The notes beneath the pieces are model-generated. The model was given only the letters and a program-made list of their open reading frames with translations. It was not told where the DNA came from and made no database searches. Of a stretch of 64,000 nucleotides of DNA, positions 1 to 13,000 are shown piece by piece. The stretch comes from Tretioscincus oriximinensis. Taxonomy: Eukaryota; Chordata; Lepidosauria; Squamata; Gymnophthalmidae. The stretch covers positions 1,667,261-1,731,260 of the forward strand of contig JAJVDF010000167.1 in NCBI GenBank assembly GCA_022410635.1. Reading direction: 5' to 3'. Each line of letters opens with the position of its first letter. Positions within the stretch are counted from its first letter, which is position 1. The position numbers were made by a program, and so were the translations under genes.

Positions 1-1011
1 GGGTTTTTCCTGTTCAGGATTACTAGATATATATAGTTTTAGTTCCTGGCAGACACGGATTTATATTGGTAATTTTACTGATTGGTAAGTTTAGATGATT
101 TTGTTTGGAAGAAGCCATTCTCAGTTCCGGCAATTTCCCCTTGGCTTTATTTGCTATTTGTTGGTTTAGCATACTACTACTTCTCTTGTTTTAGCCAATG
201 ATGTGAAATAATGTTATCCTTTAATTGTCTATAGGAAAGTAGAGACCAGGGGAATTGTTATTAAAAAGTTCACTAACACTAATAAACTGTATGTACTTCT
301 GTGGGTATTCCATTCCGTGTGACTAGAATATGCAGACATTTTCAGAAAACTAACCATTGTGTAAAATGAGGAATGATTTTAGTTTGTATCTAATCATATA
401 CAACCAATTTCCAAGGGCAATTTATCACTTGGCAAATCAAAATAATCAATTCTAACCCTTCAGTGCCTTGTGAAATAAAAATCTGTAATGTCCATAGGGG
501 GAAAATAGAAGTCTTAACAGTCTTAATTACTAGCTATGTTAATTGGAGCTGGTGAAATCAGAAATTGTAGATCATACAGACACCAATCTAGCTATCTACT
601 TTACTAATTTATCAGATAAGTCTCTAATTTTTAAGATCTTCTGACCATATTTTACAATGAGGCTAAATTTGGTTTCACCAGGAACAGTGCTCATTTTGGC
701 CCTCAAACTGGGATTCCCTGTTATAGGATATACGTCTCCTTGTTAGCTTTCAGAATGACTTTTTTTTGGAAAAAAAAAATTCTTTGGGCATTTAAGCATT
801 CCTTGCATTGTTTTTCTAGGTATTTCCTCATAGCTTTAATATTTCATTTAGATTTTGTAAATTGTCACATTTATGTACACTTGTATTTTTGTTACTAATA
901 ACGAAACAAACTTTCTACACAAATAGAGCCTTGAGTTCTATTGAGATTTGAAAATAATTTGGCATTCTCGTTTAACATTCTGTGCAATAATAAGAGAAAA
1001 AGCAACTTTAC

Positions 1012-1098
1012 CTAACTACCCTTGTTCTCATGGTAGTATCAGCTGGCCACTTGCTTTGAACAGACTTTTGTAAACAGCCATAAATATACCGCAAGGTC
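1012..1098 (-). CDS. RASA1: RASA1 exon 20: RasGAP domain; last exon in the window
   Basis: This 87-nt exon encodes residues 829-858: TLRYIYGCLQKSVQSKWPAD followed by TTMRTRVVS. It is flanked by acceptor GGCAG and donor GTAAAG. The next RASA1 segment (GFVFLRLICPAILNP, the conserved FLR...PA.. GAP motif) is not found between 1 and 1011, so about five further exons lie beyond the left edge. Confidence 0.96.
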
Positions 1099-4000
1099 CT
1101 GCCAAAATAGAACAGTTTTTAGTATTTCAAATCATTTAATTTGATATTTAGAATGTAAAATCTGAGCACTATTTTAAACTGTTAAAAGCTTTATAATTTT
1201 TAAAATTATAAAATTACATAGAAGTAGGCTTTTATACCCTACGTTTCCCACCCAAAGGGACTCAAAGCGGCTTACAAGCTATTTTTCACCTGAAGGCTTG
1301 CATTCTATCTTCACCACCACACTGTTATGGTTCCCATTTATCTAATTGCAAAGTTCTTTCAAATAGCTGGGTTGGCTAGGGCTAAGGCCAGGAGAGGTCT
1401 TCTCAAGTGAAAGACCATTTCTTAACCTATATACCAACATGCCTCATAATACAAAAATGAAGATATAAATAAATAAATAGTTATTACTTTTACTAATACT
1501 TACTATTATCTCTGTATCTAATGACATAAAAGACTAGTAATAAACTGAATCTGAAGAAACTATCAGGACAAAAGAAGCGTACAGAGCACATGACTTCTAA
1601 AATTGGACATTTTGAACAGGTTTAAACAAATACTTACGGAGGTAATATTTCTGCAGCCATGAATATTTTTTCAACAAGTTCAGAAAGGATGCTCAGTAGT
1701 TGTGCCAGGTTAGTATTTACATCTTCATTCTTTTCTAACTTTGAAGGATTTAGCTGAGAACACGCATTAAAATGCAATTAAATTTGTGTTGAAAGTAAAA
1801 CTGGTGAATTTTATGAAATTCAATTATAAATATTTAAAGTGACTGATATTTAAGTGGAGTATTTGGCTTAAATCTACTATGTGAATTACAGGACTAAAGA
1901 AGTTTCATACTGACCACCCAAATCCTCATATATAAATTCAAAAATATAAAAAGCTCTGCAAGAACTGAAAATAGAAGCCTCCATAGAAATACAGAAATAT
2001 AAAGTTGGAAGAAACATCCAGGTTCATTGGGTCCAAAATACTGTTCAAAGGAGGATTCACTAAAACATCCCAGACAGACGTCTTGACAACCTTTGTTCGA
2101 AAACTTCCAGCAAAGGAGAACTCACCACTTCCTTTGGCAATCTATTCTACTGGTTGATCATCCACTTCTTTCCTGTTATCAAACCTAACTTTTTTGCAGT
2201 TTCAATCCATTGTTTCTAATCCTTCCATGTGCCAATGGGAACAGGGCTAGTCCCTCTGGTTTGTGATAGACCTTCATGTTCCCTCTGTCTTCTCATTTGC
2301 AGACTAAATATATCTAGATCTTGTAACCATTCCTCATAGGACATTGTTTCCAGACCACTCAGCATCTTTGCAACTTTCCTTTGAACCTAGTCCAGTTTAT
2401 CAACGTCTTATTTAAATTAGAGTGTCCAGAATTAAACACAGTACTCTAGACTTGACCTGACCAAGTTGGAGTGGAGATAAATAATTACTTCACATGCTCT
2501 AGATTCTATGCTTCTCTTAATACACCCCAGGATCATGTTCGTCTTTTTGCAGCTGCTCTACACTGTTGACTCATGTTTAGTCTGTGATCTACCAATACAC
2601 CTGGAATTTTTTCATAGGAAGATTCCTCCCATTCTGTATGTGTTTTTCCCCATTTTTCTTACCCAGTTGGAGGACCTTGCATTGCTCCATGTTAAATATC
2701 ATTCTGCTTTTTTCAGTCCACTGTTGAAGCTTCTAAATCTTTTTTAATCCCCCCTCTCTTGTCTATTATTAGCAATCCCTCCTAGCTTTATTTTATCTGA
2801 AAATTTGATCACTTTTCATTTAATTCCTTTATCTAAGTTGTTTATAAAAATGTTAAAAAGCAGTGGGCCCAGGACAGAATCCTGTGGTACCCTACTTGAA
2901 ACATTTTTCAACTGGATACGCAACCATTTATTATCACTCCCCTTCACTTCTGTCAAGGAAAATTTGTATTCTAAAACCTAAAGCTGATAAAAGATAACAG
3001 CATAATAATTAAACCAGATTAGTGGGAATTTAGTTTCCAGGAGAACTGAAAGGTTTTACCGTTTTCCAGCTACACTGTTTAATGAATTAATTGAGAGCAA
3101 TCATTTGTACGGTAAAATATAATGATACCATTTTGTAATGCACAAAATGTAGTGCATGGTGTTTTTCAAATGCTGGGCTGTCTCTCCTATCAGTTTCTGT
3201 TAGCACAGCCAAAAGATAAGCATGACAAAAATCATATGTAAACATCCAGAAGGCGTCAGATAGTTAACTACACAAGTAGGAAAAGCTGATATGCAATCCC
3301 AGTCTTTCTTCAGGGCTTGGAAAAATAGTTCAAGGACTTTCAATTAATCACAGGTTGTTATCTAATTTAAAAAACTTGCTTTTCTGAAAAACATGTTTTG
3401 AAGATCAATGCTTTTAACATGTTATACTGCTAATGTTAGTCATAGTTTGTTATTACAATGGAATGAGACTGTATTTAATGAAAAAGTAGAGCTTTTTCTA
3501 AGAAATGGGGGAGAAAATAGGTTGTTGAAGCTTGCAGTAATTTTCTTCTTCCTACATCCTTCTCACATAAAAACTATTTAAAGTCCAGCAAAGGATCTAG
3601 TAGCACTTTGAGACTCACAGGAGAAANGTTGGTGGCATAAACTTTNATAGACACGTCTACTTCTTCAGATGAATCTATTTAAAGTAATGTGTGAAAGCAA
3701 CATTCACACAATTATTCTGGATAGGTGTGTGTGTGTATGTGTCTGTATTGTAGTTCATTATAAAAAGATGATTGAGAAATACATTTATGAAGTAATGCCC
3801 AGATACTTTTCAAATAAAATGAAACTGTTCATGATTAATGAATTTCCTTACTTCACACGACTGCTTGCTTTCCATTATTTTTAAAATAGAGTCCTTTAGA
3901 GCATGGTGAACAAAACGTGTAGCTGTAGCTTTCATATACTGCTCCATAAGTGTACTTGCCAGTGTGGTGGCTCGAAATAAAGTTGTGGCTTCATCTGCAC

Positions 4001-7000
4001 ACAAAAAGAACAAATTCAAAACAGGATGTATATTTTAAACTAACAACTCTTAAATCTAAAACATGATCAATAATAAGAGACAGAAAAGAGCAGGCATTTA
4101 AATATTCTACCTTCCATACATATTTCTCTGTCATTTAGTGTTCGCAGCAATAATGCTTCCAGTTTTTCATGAAGAAAAATCTTCAGTAAGATACTAGCCA
4201 GCAGTGTTCGATCCTGTCCACACACATGTGACAGAGCATAGACGACATGCAGCTCTCTTTGCAATACCAACTGAAACACAAATATGACAAAAAGCTAAAT
4301 GAGCTGTTACAGACATTCCAACAACTAAAAATACTGTTTATTTGTTGTCACCATCTCTTAAAAAGCCTTTGTAATTTATTTGGCACACAGGTCAATGTTG
4401 AGTAATACCTGAGAAAGTCAGACTTGACAGCAACAGAGGTTGTAGATTTCAACAACAACAAAAAAGCTTATGGCACATTTACTTTAAAGATGTAATAAAA
4501 ATACAGCAACTTTTATACCTCCTTGAATTCACTATACTCTTCTTCCGGCATGATTTTCTCCATAGAATACCGTGCTCGAACACGTAAAGAGCCTGGTTCA
4601 ATACCTTTCAGTGGTATGTGTGAGCTGAGCTGAAACCATTCATCAGTTGCCTGTCCTTTCTGAAGTCGGCTGAGCTGACACCTCATGAACACTTGGAAGA
4701 AAATGTTCAAGGCTGAATTAATTGTCTGGGAGGTTTATGAATGTAATGATGCTATCCTNTATTTTGGACATTGTTCTCTTAACAATAAAAGAAACAGGGA
4801 CAAACAGGCATTTAGCAAGGTACATGAACTTTCTGAAGCAAAATGTTTAACAATTTTTCTTTTAAACACTGAATATAAAGCTTCATGGTAATGCATCTCA
4901 ACAAGGAATTTCNTAACTTCTTTTTGAGATGGGAAAATAAAGGTCAGAAAAAGAAGTCTACAACCTTGAAACTGGAATGTTTTTAAATTGTTGATGACAC
5001 ACACAAGAAAATATTATTTATATTGTATGTTGGTCCATGGAGAAGAAAGTGAAAGAAGAAGAATATTCATTTTTAGAATTTTTTTAATGAAAATTAAGAA
5101 AAGTAAGGTTTTACTTTATATACATAAAGAGAGAGAGAGAAAGAGATGGAAGGAACACTGCATATCAGTTAAACTGGTAATTCTGTAGAATCCAATGAAA
5201 TATCAAGAAAACTACAAGATTCCTATACATTCTATGTATTTTTTGTATACTGTTTTTGAGGAATGTAGCCAACGTTTGTGAACTTGCAGGTAGAATTTAT
5301 CACAATTGTTCCAAAGGCAAATGTATGGAACAGCAGCATCTCTTTCTCATAAACTATTCAGAAATCCCCAAATTTCTTACTTATAGAAGCTCGAAATTCC
5401 CCACATCAGGCCTTCCATCCTCCCTTTTATTTGATAATCCTATTCTGGTCAATCTGTGCATTGGTTGGAAAACAAGTTTCAGTCAATGTTTGTTTCATCT
5501 TTTAATTAGGTACAAGTATTGTACGCTTATTGAACTCAGTTTGGTATTTCTGGCATAAGTGCAGATTTTCAGCTTAATTCTCTCAAGCTGGGTTGAGATG
5601 TGAAGTTGGTCATAAACATTTTTAAAGGAAAGTGATTGTGCATAATAGAAAAAGCACAATAGAAAAATTCAACAAAACTGAAGAAATAATTGTTTTAGGT
5701 GACAACTGCCTCAAATTGGGTAACTGGGTTTTTTTTTTTTTGGAGTGTAGTAGTTGCATTTATGTTCTCCTCCCTCTTTGCCTTTTTTGCCTTTCCTTCT
5801 GTTAGGATTAGAGTTTGGAAGCAGGGTATTTAACATGTTATTTAATTTCTTCCCTCCCTCCATTACCCAACCATTTTCAATTAAGGTTATGGAGAAAGTT
5901 ATTATGTCCTCTTCTATTATTTTGGAGGAATTGGGGGGGGGGGGCAGGGGTAAGCTTTAGTTTTTTTCTGGCCTGTTATAGTGGATAGTAACCACCGTTT
6001 TTGTAATATTGCTCAGTAAAATACTGTAAAGTTCTATTTTTGCATCCTGATCTTCAGTAAACATTATCTGCAGACATCAAAGGGCTTTTTAAAAAACAAA
6101 AACCTAATATTTATTTAAATAATATTTGCCTCTTTTTTGGTGTTTAATAAAGAAATTGAAATTCTGGGGAAGCCATCTTTACCATGGTTAGAGTAAGCTT
6201 AATTAGGCCAGGGCTGTTTTTTGAATACCCTTTNCTTCCATTTTTTTTNAAAAAAACTTCTTTACATAAGCTTAGTGTGGTCTAGGATTAGGGCGTGTAG
6301 TCTATGAATTCCAGAAGGATGGGTGTATTGATAGATCCCCAAAGCTCTTTTCCATGAACTTTAGATTTGATCAGTTTGCTTCCTGTCAGTTTAGCCCCAA
6401 TGTCCAAAGTACTTTAATTTTTGGAAAACAGATGTTTCATTCACACACAAAAAAATTCTTCAACTAATTAGAAAGGGGAGAAATGTCTCCTAGCTATTTA
6501 CCTCTTTTAAAAAAACAAATTTGGTAAAACTTTTCAACTCATTTATTTAGAAAAGGTAGAAGATATGCATAATATTTTGAAAAATTACTTATTTATTCCT
6601 GTACATATTGTATGTTTATATTTGTTTGTATACATACAGTATTCTATTTCCCACAAAATACTACGAACAATTAATTAAAAATGCAATTATAATTTCAGTA
6701 AAAGCACAAATAGAATCAGAATCATGGGTGATTTATAGAAAATGTGAATACTGATTTTGAAAAGTTAATGGTGCTGAAATGGAACCAGAAATTCCAAAAA
6801 TTTGAAAATGAAATACTTTTTGCCACACATAATAAGATTGAGAAAAGTAGATGATCTANGGGGAGAAAATGTATTGCATTCCTGCTATTATGCTTACAAA
6901 ATGTATCCTTCAAAAACAGTACTTACATATGTCGGGATCCTTACTCTTCTTTGTTTTATTACTAAGAATTATTTCAAATCTGTTAATATCAGATGACAGG

Positions 7001-10000
7001 TCACTAGAAAATAATAATACAGAAAAAAACTTATTCAAATTAAGTAAATAAATAATAATTGTGTTAATTCTCTGGCAATCTGAATTAAAATATTAGAACA
7101 CTTTTTCTCAAGTTTTATGAAGAAAAATAAAATGTAGGTATCTCTCACTGAGTTACACACAGAGTTCCCAAGGTTCAGCCTTTGTTGCCCCTGTGCCATT
7201 AAAGGCATATCAAATGTGATGTGCCGTATTAATGAAGAAAATAACCTAATGTGTGCTTGACACAATCAGGAGGTAATAATCAGGTAGATTTGGACAAACA
7301 TATTCAAACTGAATTCAGTCAAGATAGAGATACTATAATTCCCATGGCCTTGACTGGAATAAGTGGATATTCAGTTCATGATTACATTGCAAACAGCTGG
7401 TCAGAATTTGGGAATTTTCTGGGGTTATCTATGTTTGCTTCAGATCCAGAAATGTATTTTCCTCTTTCTTCTTGATTACTCAGGTTTCTTTGCTACATAA
7501 AATAACTTAGATAACTCATATTACCCACTGTAGTATAATTTGGTTTACATATGTCTGAATGAGAAAGGGATCAGGAGATTGGAAACTATGCAAAATGCAG
7601 CAATTCAGGTATCTTTCAATAGCCAAATACAAATCAGCCCAGTTCCAGATGCTAACACTAAAATAGCAAAACATTGAACAGTACAAGCATTAAAAATGCC
7701 CTAATAGAACATTACCTCCAGTTCAATTACATATCTAATTCAAAAGCCAGCGAATTAGTGAACATCCAGTTACATACAAAAGCTCACAAGCAAGACACAC
7801 AATGTGTCATGCTCAAAGCTTTCCAGCAGCAATGCAATAGTGACAGTTGTTGATAGTGATCGCCTATGAATTTGCCCAAATGTTTTTTTACCCCATGTAT
7901 ACTGTTGGCAACGTTATGTCTCATGGTATCAAAATTCAGCTTTAAATTGCATAATTAAATATCTTCCCAAAATTGTGCTNTACGATCTCTGGTTTTGGCA
8001 CTTGAACATTGTAAACAACTTATCCCTTACCACTGACCATATTTATACAGCTCTGTCATATTGCTTTTCACCTGCATCCTTTCTAACTAAAAAGCTCCAA
8101 ATACCCACAGGCTTTTATTTCATAAGGAAACTTTTCTAGACTTTTAAACATTTCAACTGTTGTCTATGGAACCTTTTCTGATTCAGCTAATATAAATATG
8201 ACCAAATGATCAGCTGTCCATCCCCATAAACTAATCTTATCCTCATATATTTAATAGCAGGCAGCTTTAGCAAGCATTTTCTTATAGCGGCTCCCAAATA
8301 TGGAATAGTCATGTATCAATATTACATTCCTTTTGGCATCTGATTAAAGTGTATCTTTAAGTATCTCTTTACCTAAAATAATACAACAAAAAATCTTAAC
8401 TGCCCTAAAAACTTTGAATAAACTATAAATTATAAGAAAAAGTTTATTATATAGTATAATAATTATATACCATTACATATTTTCAATCAGATACCATCTG
8501 CAAAAGTAATGGAAAAGGAATTAGACTATGTCATCACTAATTTGCTCATTCATAACTAAAATTAAAAGTAAACAGCTATAGACTTACTCAAACACAAATT
8601 CTTCTGACCACACTGGATTTTGTCCCTCTCTTACGTGTGTTTTTGCTACTTGTACACTATTCAGGTAGATATTACAGTACGGATTAGTAAAATGCTTTGC
8701 TGGAAGAGTATGAGCTTCTTCAACATGTAATATAAGACTGCTGACCTGGAGAAACAACACAGAAAATATTTTAGACTATTTTGCAGATTTTAACTCCCAC
8801 AAGCATGAACGAGTATTTTTTTTCTGAATAAGTCTTAAATATGATGTAAAACTCACAGCTAATCAGATATAAGAGAAAGATTTGTAAAAGTAAACAACAA
8901 ATAATATTTAAGTTCTATATAAATTATAGAAACTAATAGGAAGAGCAACAAAAATGTTAGAAATGCAGGCTAATTTTCTATCTCTACAAAAATATACTGC
9001 TCAAAACAATTAAGGGTACACTTAGTGTTGCACTGTTATGTTAAAGTGTTCCCTTAATTGTTTTGAGCAGTATACATTGTGAGCAGTTACATTATATTTT
9101 CTTACTGGACAGCTATTTCAGTCAAATAGAATTGAAATGGAGGGAAAGAAGAACAAGCTGAGAAGACTTCAGGCGTTGGCCCTGCCCTACTGTTATCAGT
9201 GAGCCATCTTGCCTCAAAGGAGAAGACGAAGAGCAAGCAGAGATATTTTTTGGTAGTTCTGCCCTTCCTCAACTATAATAAAAAGTGTATCCTTGCCTGA
9301 GAAAGAGTGATATATGAACACCTATTGCTGTGGCACTTATTTCATGTAGAGTAAGGTGTTTCATGTGTTTTATGTGTAATATTTGTAACTTGTTACATGA
9401 TTTACTTGAAACCCTGGCAAAAAGTGGTATATAAATTAAAAAAACTAAAAAAATAGTACCTGCATGAGGTAGTTTGGATTACTTCTACGTTGCTCTAGAA
9501 GAATTTGTCTATTTTAGTTGTTTACAATGTTTCAATTCCACATTTATCATTTACACCCAGTAATAATTCATACCATTGTTAGTTTGACACTGTACAACAA
9601 CTAGGTATCTTTCTTTTTTTATCAGTGCCTCATTTCATCCATTGATATCACTCTGCAATGTAACAGTTTTATACGTACTGTATTTTTATCCCATTTCTCT
9701 TGGAGAAGCCTATAAGTTTTTAGCAAGCAAAGTCCCTCCCTCAAGCTAACAATTTAAGCACAGACATAACATACATAAAGGAACAAAGAATGAAAAGCAA
9801 GTTTGTTTCTTCTCCACTCTCTTCAGGCATGATGAGGTATCGGATTCATGAAGCAGAAGCACATTTCTACTGTAACTCCGCTCAAGATAGAAAAAGACTT
9901 CTGCAATCAAGAATGGGACGGGTGGGTAGGGAGGAATCTCCAGATACCTCCACTGGAATTATTAGCAATTGTTTTTTGGTCAGTCAGCTGGTTCTGGAAG

Positions 10001-13000
10001 AAGGGATATTACTATATCAGTCATATCAGTACATTCCTGGATATATTTTAAGCTTGCCAACCAGCTTAAAAATAAAAATTTCACATTAGAATGTATATAA
10101 AATTTTACCTGCCGTAGACGTTTGTTAGAAGTTCCTGGACTAGTTTTTCGTAAACTACAAAATGTTTGCAAAGCTTTCATCCAGTCCTAAAAGACATTTT
10201 TGTTTCATTGATAAAATATGCAACAAATTGATTATTATTCATTTACAATTTTCACTATCATTCTTTGTTCTCTTTTCCCCTACTGCGCCCATGTTTTCCT
10301 TCCTCATCATGAAGACACATAAGACTTAAAAAGGAAAGATAAGAAATAGATAATGGGTATTATTTGCTCTCTTTATTACTGCTTCCATTCCTACCAGTGT
10401 TTCAGAATGTTGGAGAAGGGCATAAAGGATTGCAATGAAAAATAGAACTTTAAAAGACATTGCATGCATGGACACTTGTATTTTGGTCATGATACTTTCT
10501 TTAGTATCAACTGGCAAAACCTTTATAAAATCTTCATATTTCTTCATGATTAGAAGATACACGCTGTCAGAATAATATTAGATGAGACAAAAAAAGTAAT
10601 AATGTTGTTGAGCTGTGCAACTGCAAAAATGCAATAAATACTTCTTCAAAGAGTTCTAGAAACTAAGGCATATTTTCCTGAGCAGATTTAACAAACTGAA
10701 TTTTGAAATGCTTGTGATTGTAATATTTGAAATTAGTTTTCACACTCTCATCAATTATCAAGTCTAACACTTATTCAATGATATCCTGTGGGTATAGTTC
10801 TTACCTAAGACAATATTTAATTCTGCCTTTCTTCTAAAAAGCCAAAGTGGTACATACTATTTTACATCTGTCCGCATCCCCCAAACAACCCTGTAAACTA
10901 GTTTAATTTTTTTTACATTTCTTTCATATGCTTCAACCACTAAGCTGTAGTTGATTATACCAAAGGAAAATGGAGAAAGATTTACCTGTGCTTGTTCTGG
11001 AGTTTCTCCTGCAAAGTAAAAGATGTAATGCTCTTCACTAAAGTGCTGAACTACTATCTGAAAACAGTTTGGCCTATTTAAAGAAGAGAAAAACAAAGAA
11101 GAATACAATACTATTATATACTAGAATGGCAACAATGCCACTCAGTTTTATGAGGTGCATTTAGCCACACTCCCCACAAATTAAAAAAATAAAAATTGTG
11201 TGTTTGCTATTGACTCTGAATCAAACTTGCTGCACTGCAAGAAGCATAACTGGAGTTCATGTGTTTCGAAAAATAATTTGCAAAACCTATTTCTCAACAT
11301 ATTAGGTAATGAGCAGAAAATTTGTCTAGCAAAATAAAAGATGGACACAGTTGTGCCTTGACATTCAAAAGGCTCTGTATCAAATGTTTACAACTGAGAT
11401 CTGGGACCCCCCTTTGCGCTATATTAATTAAAACCATAGGAGCACTTTAACCTTGGCTTCCATGAACTTGTCTAATCCTATCTAAAAGCTATCCAGGCTA
11501 CTAACTACTACTACCTCTTCTGGAAGTAAATTCCAAAGGCTGATGACCCTTTGGGTGAAAAAATTCTTTCTTTTGCCTTTCTTCGCTCTGCTACTCATCA
11601 ATTTAAAGGAATTACAATAAAACAAATATAAAAATATAGTTAAAAATAAGCTCACTACAAGAACAATAAGGGCAACTGAAAGAGAAGGAAACAATTTCCT
11701 TATCTATCACTTTTGTCTTCATCAGACATCAAAATATATACAGTCTAATCTAGCTCAGAGATAAGGCTGTTCTATAATCTGCTTCAACAGAAGCTTGTCA
11801 CATGATAATGTAAGTTAGACAGAAAGAGCTCTGAGTGGCACAAAACGTTTTTCTTCAACAGTAAAAAATCCTAAATACAGTATAGCAATGGTATTCATAT
11901 TAACAAGTAATATGTACAAAATATGTAAGTGAAGACAGAAGATACAGTTCACATATGAATTATGTAATTGCTATATACCATTGAAAACAACAGCGGGGAT
12001 GTTTTTTACAAAGCAATGTTATTTTCTCAATTTTATAGTAAAGCAGACCATACATTTTCTTACCTGCCAAACAGACTATCATGAACACCATAGATAGAAC
12101 ACACACTCAAATCTATTAATCCTTTGGGTTTAGTGGCTCGCTTTTCACTTTCAAAATAAATAAGTTGAGCATCATTTCCTTCTAAAATAAAATACAGGTT
12201 TTTCCATCTTTTGCCTTTACCTTTAAAACAAGCAGAATTATATGGATTAAATATATGAAAATAAAAATAACTCAATTCTTAGGAGAAGTCTGATTTTTAG
12301 AAACCCATATTGAGGAACACACTTTATGATCAGACTGTTTTATTTTATGGACAAAAGTGAACTAAAATGCACTAAACTATTCCTATACCAATAATAATTT
12401 ATCCCTACATTATTTAAGCAAGAACAGTAATAAAATAAAACATATTACTTTATTTATATGTGCGCATGGGGCCAGTCTGGTAGTTTTCTGCTTTGATTCT
12501 GCACTCCTCCACAAAGCCAGCCAGGTGACTTTGGGGTAGTTATAGTTCTTTAGTACTCTCTCTGCCCCATCTATTTCACAAATGATGTCACTTCCAATTC
12601 CCGCCTCCGAATTTAATATATAATGGACAGAAAGAATGTAATTTTCGTGTACAATGTAACCACACCCACTTGATGTACAAACATATGTGAAAAGTATATG
12701 CTTTCCAGCCCTGCTTGGGCTCCCAACTTCTAAAAGGGAATCCTTTTATACAGATTTCTCCATTTGCTGAGTTCTGATAACACTATGACACTCTGAAGCT
12801 AAATAGAAGCTGATGAAAGAACGTTTATCTGCAGTAGGTTATCTATATATATTGTGATCCCATTTTTGAAGTGCATTAAACACCAATAATTATACAATTC
12901 TAGACAATGGTGAGGGTACACTTCTATTACTGTAATCTTTCAACAAACCGTTTATTTTATCCTTCTTGGCACTACTGTATTGTAACATTCATATTTTTAA

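Noticed and set aside
1..1011. Further RASA1 exons left of exon 20
   Set aside because: The expected GFVFLRLICP coding segment is not present on the minus strand in this interval, so the next exon must lie outside.
7251..7475. 74-residue plus-strand open frame
   Set aside because: No motif, no splice context and no similarity that I recognise. It is intronic to RASA1 and antisense.
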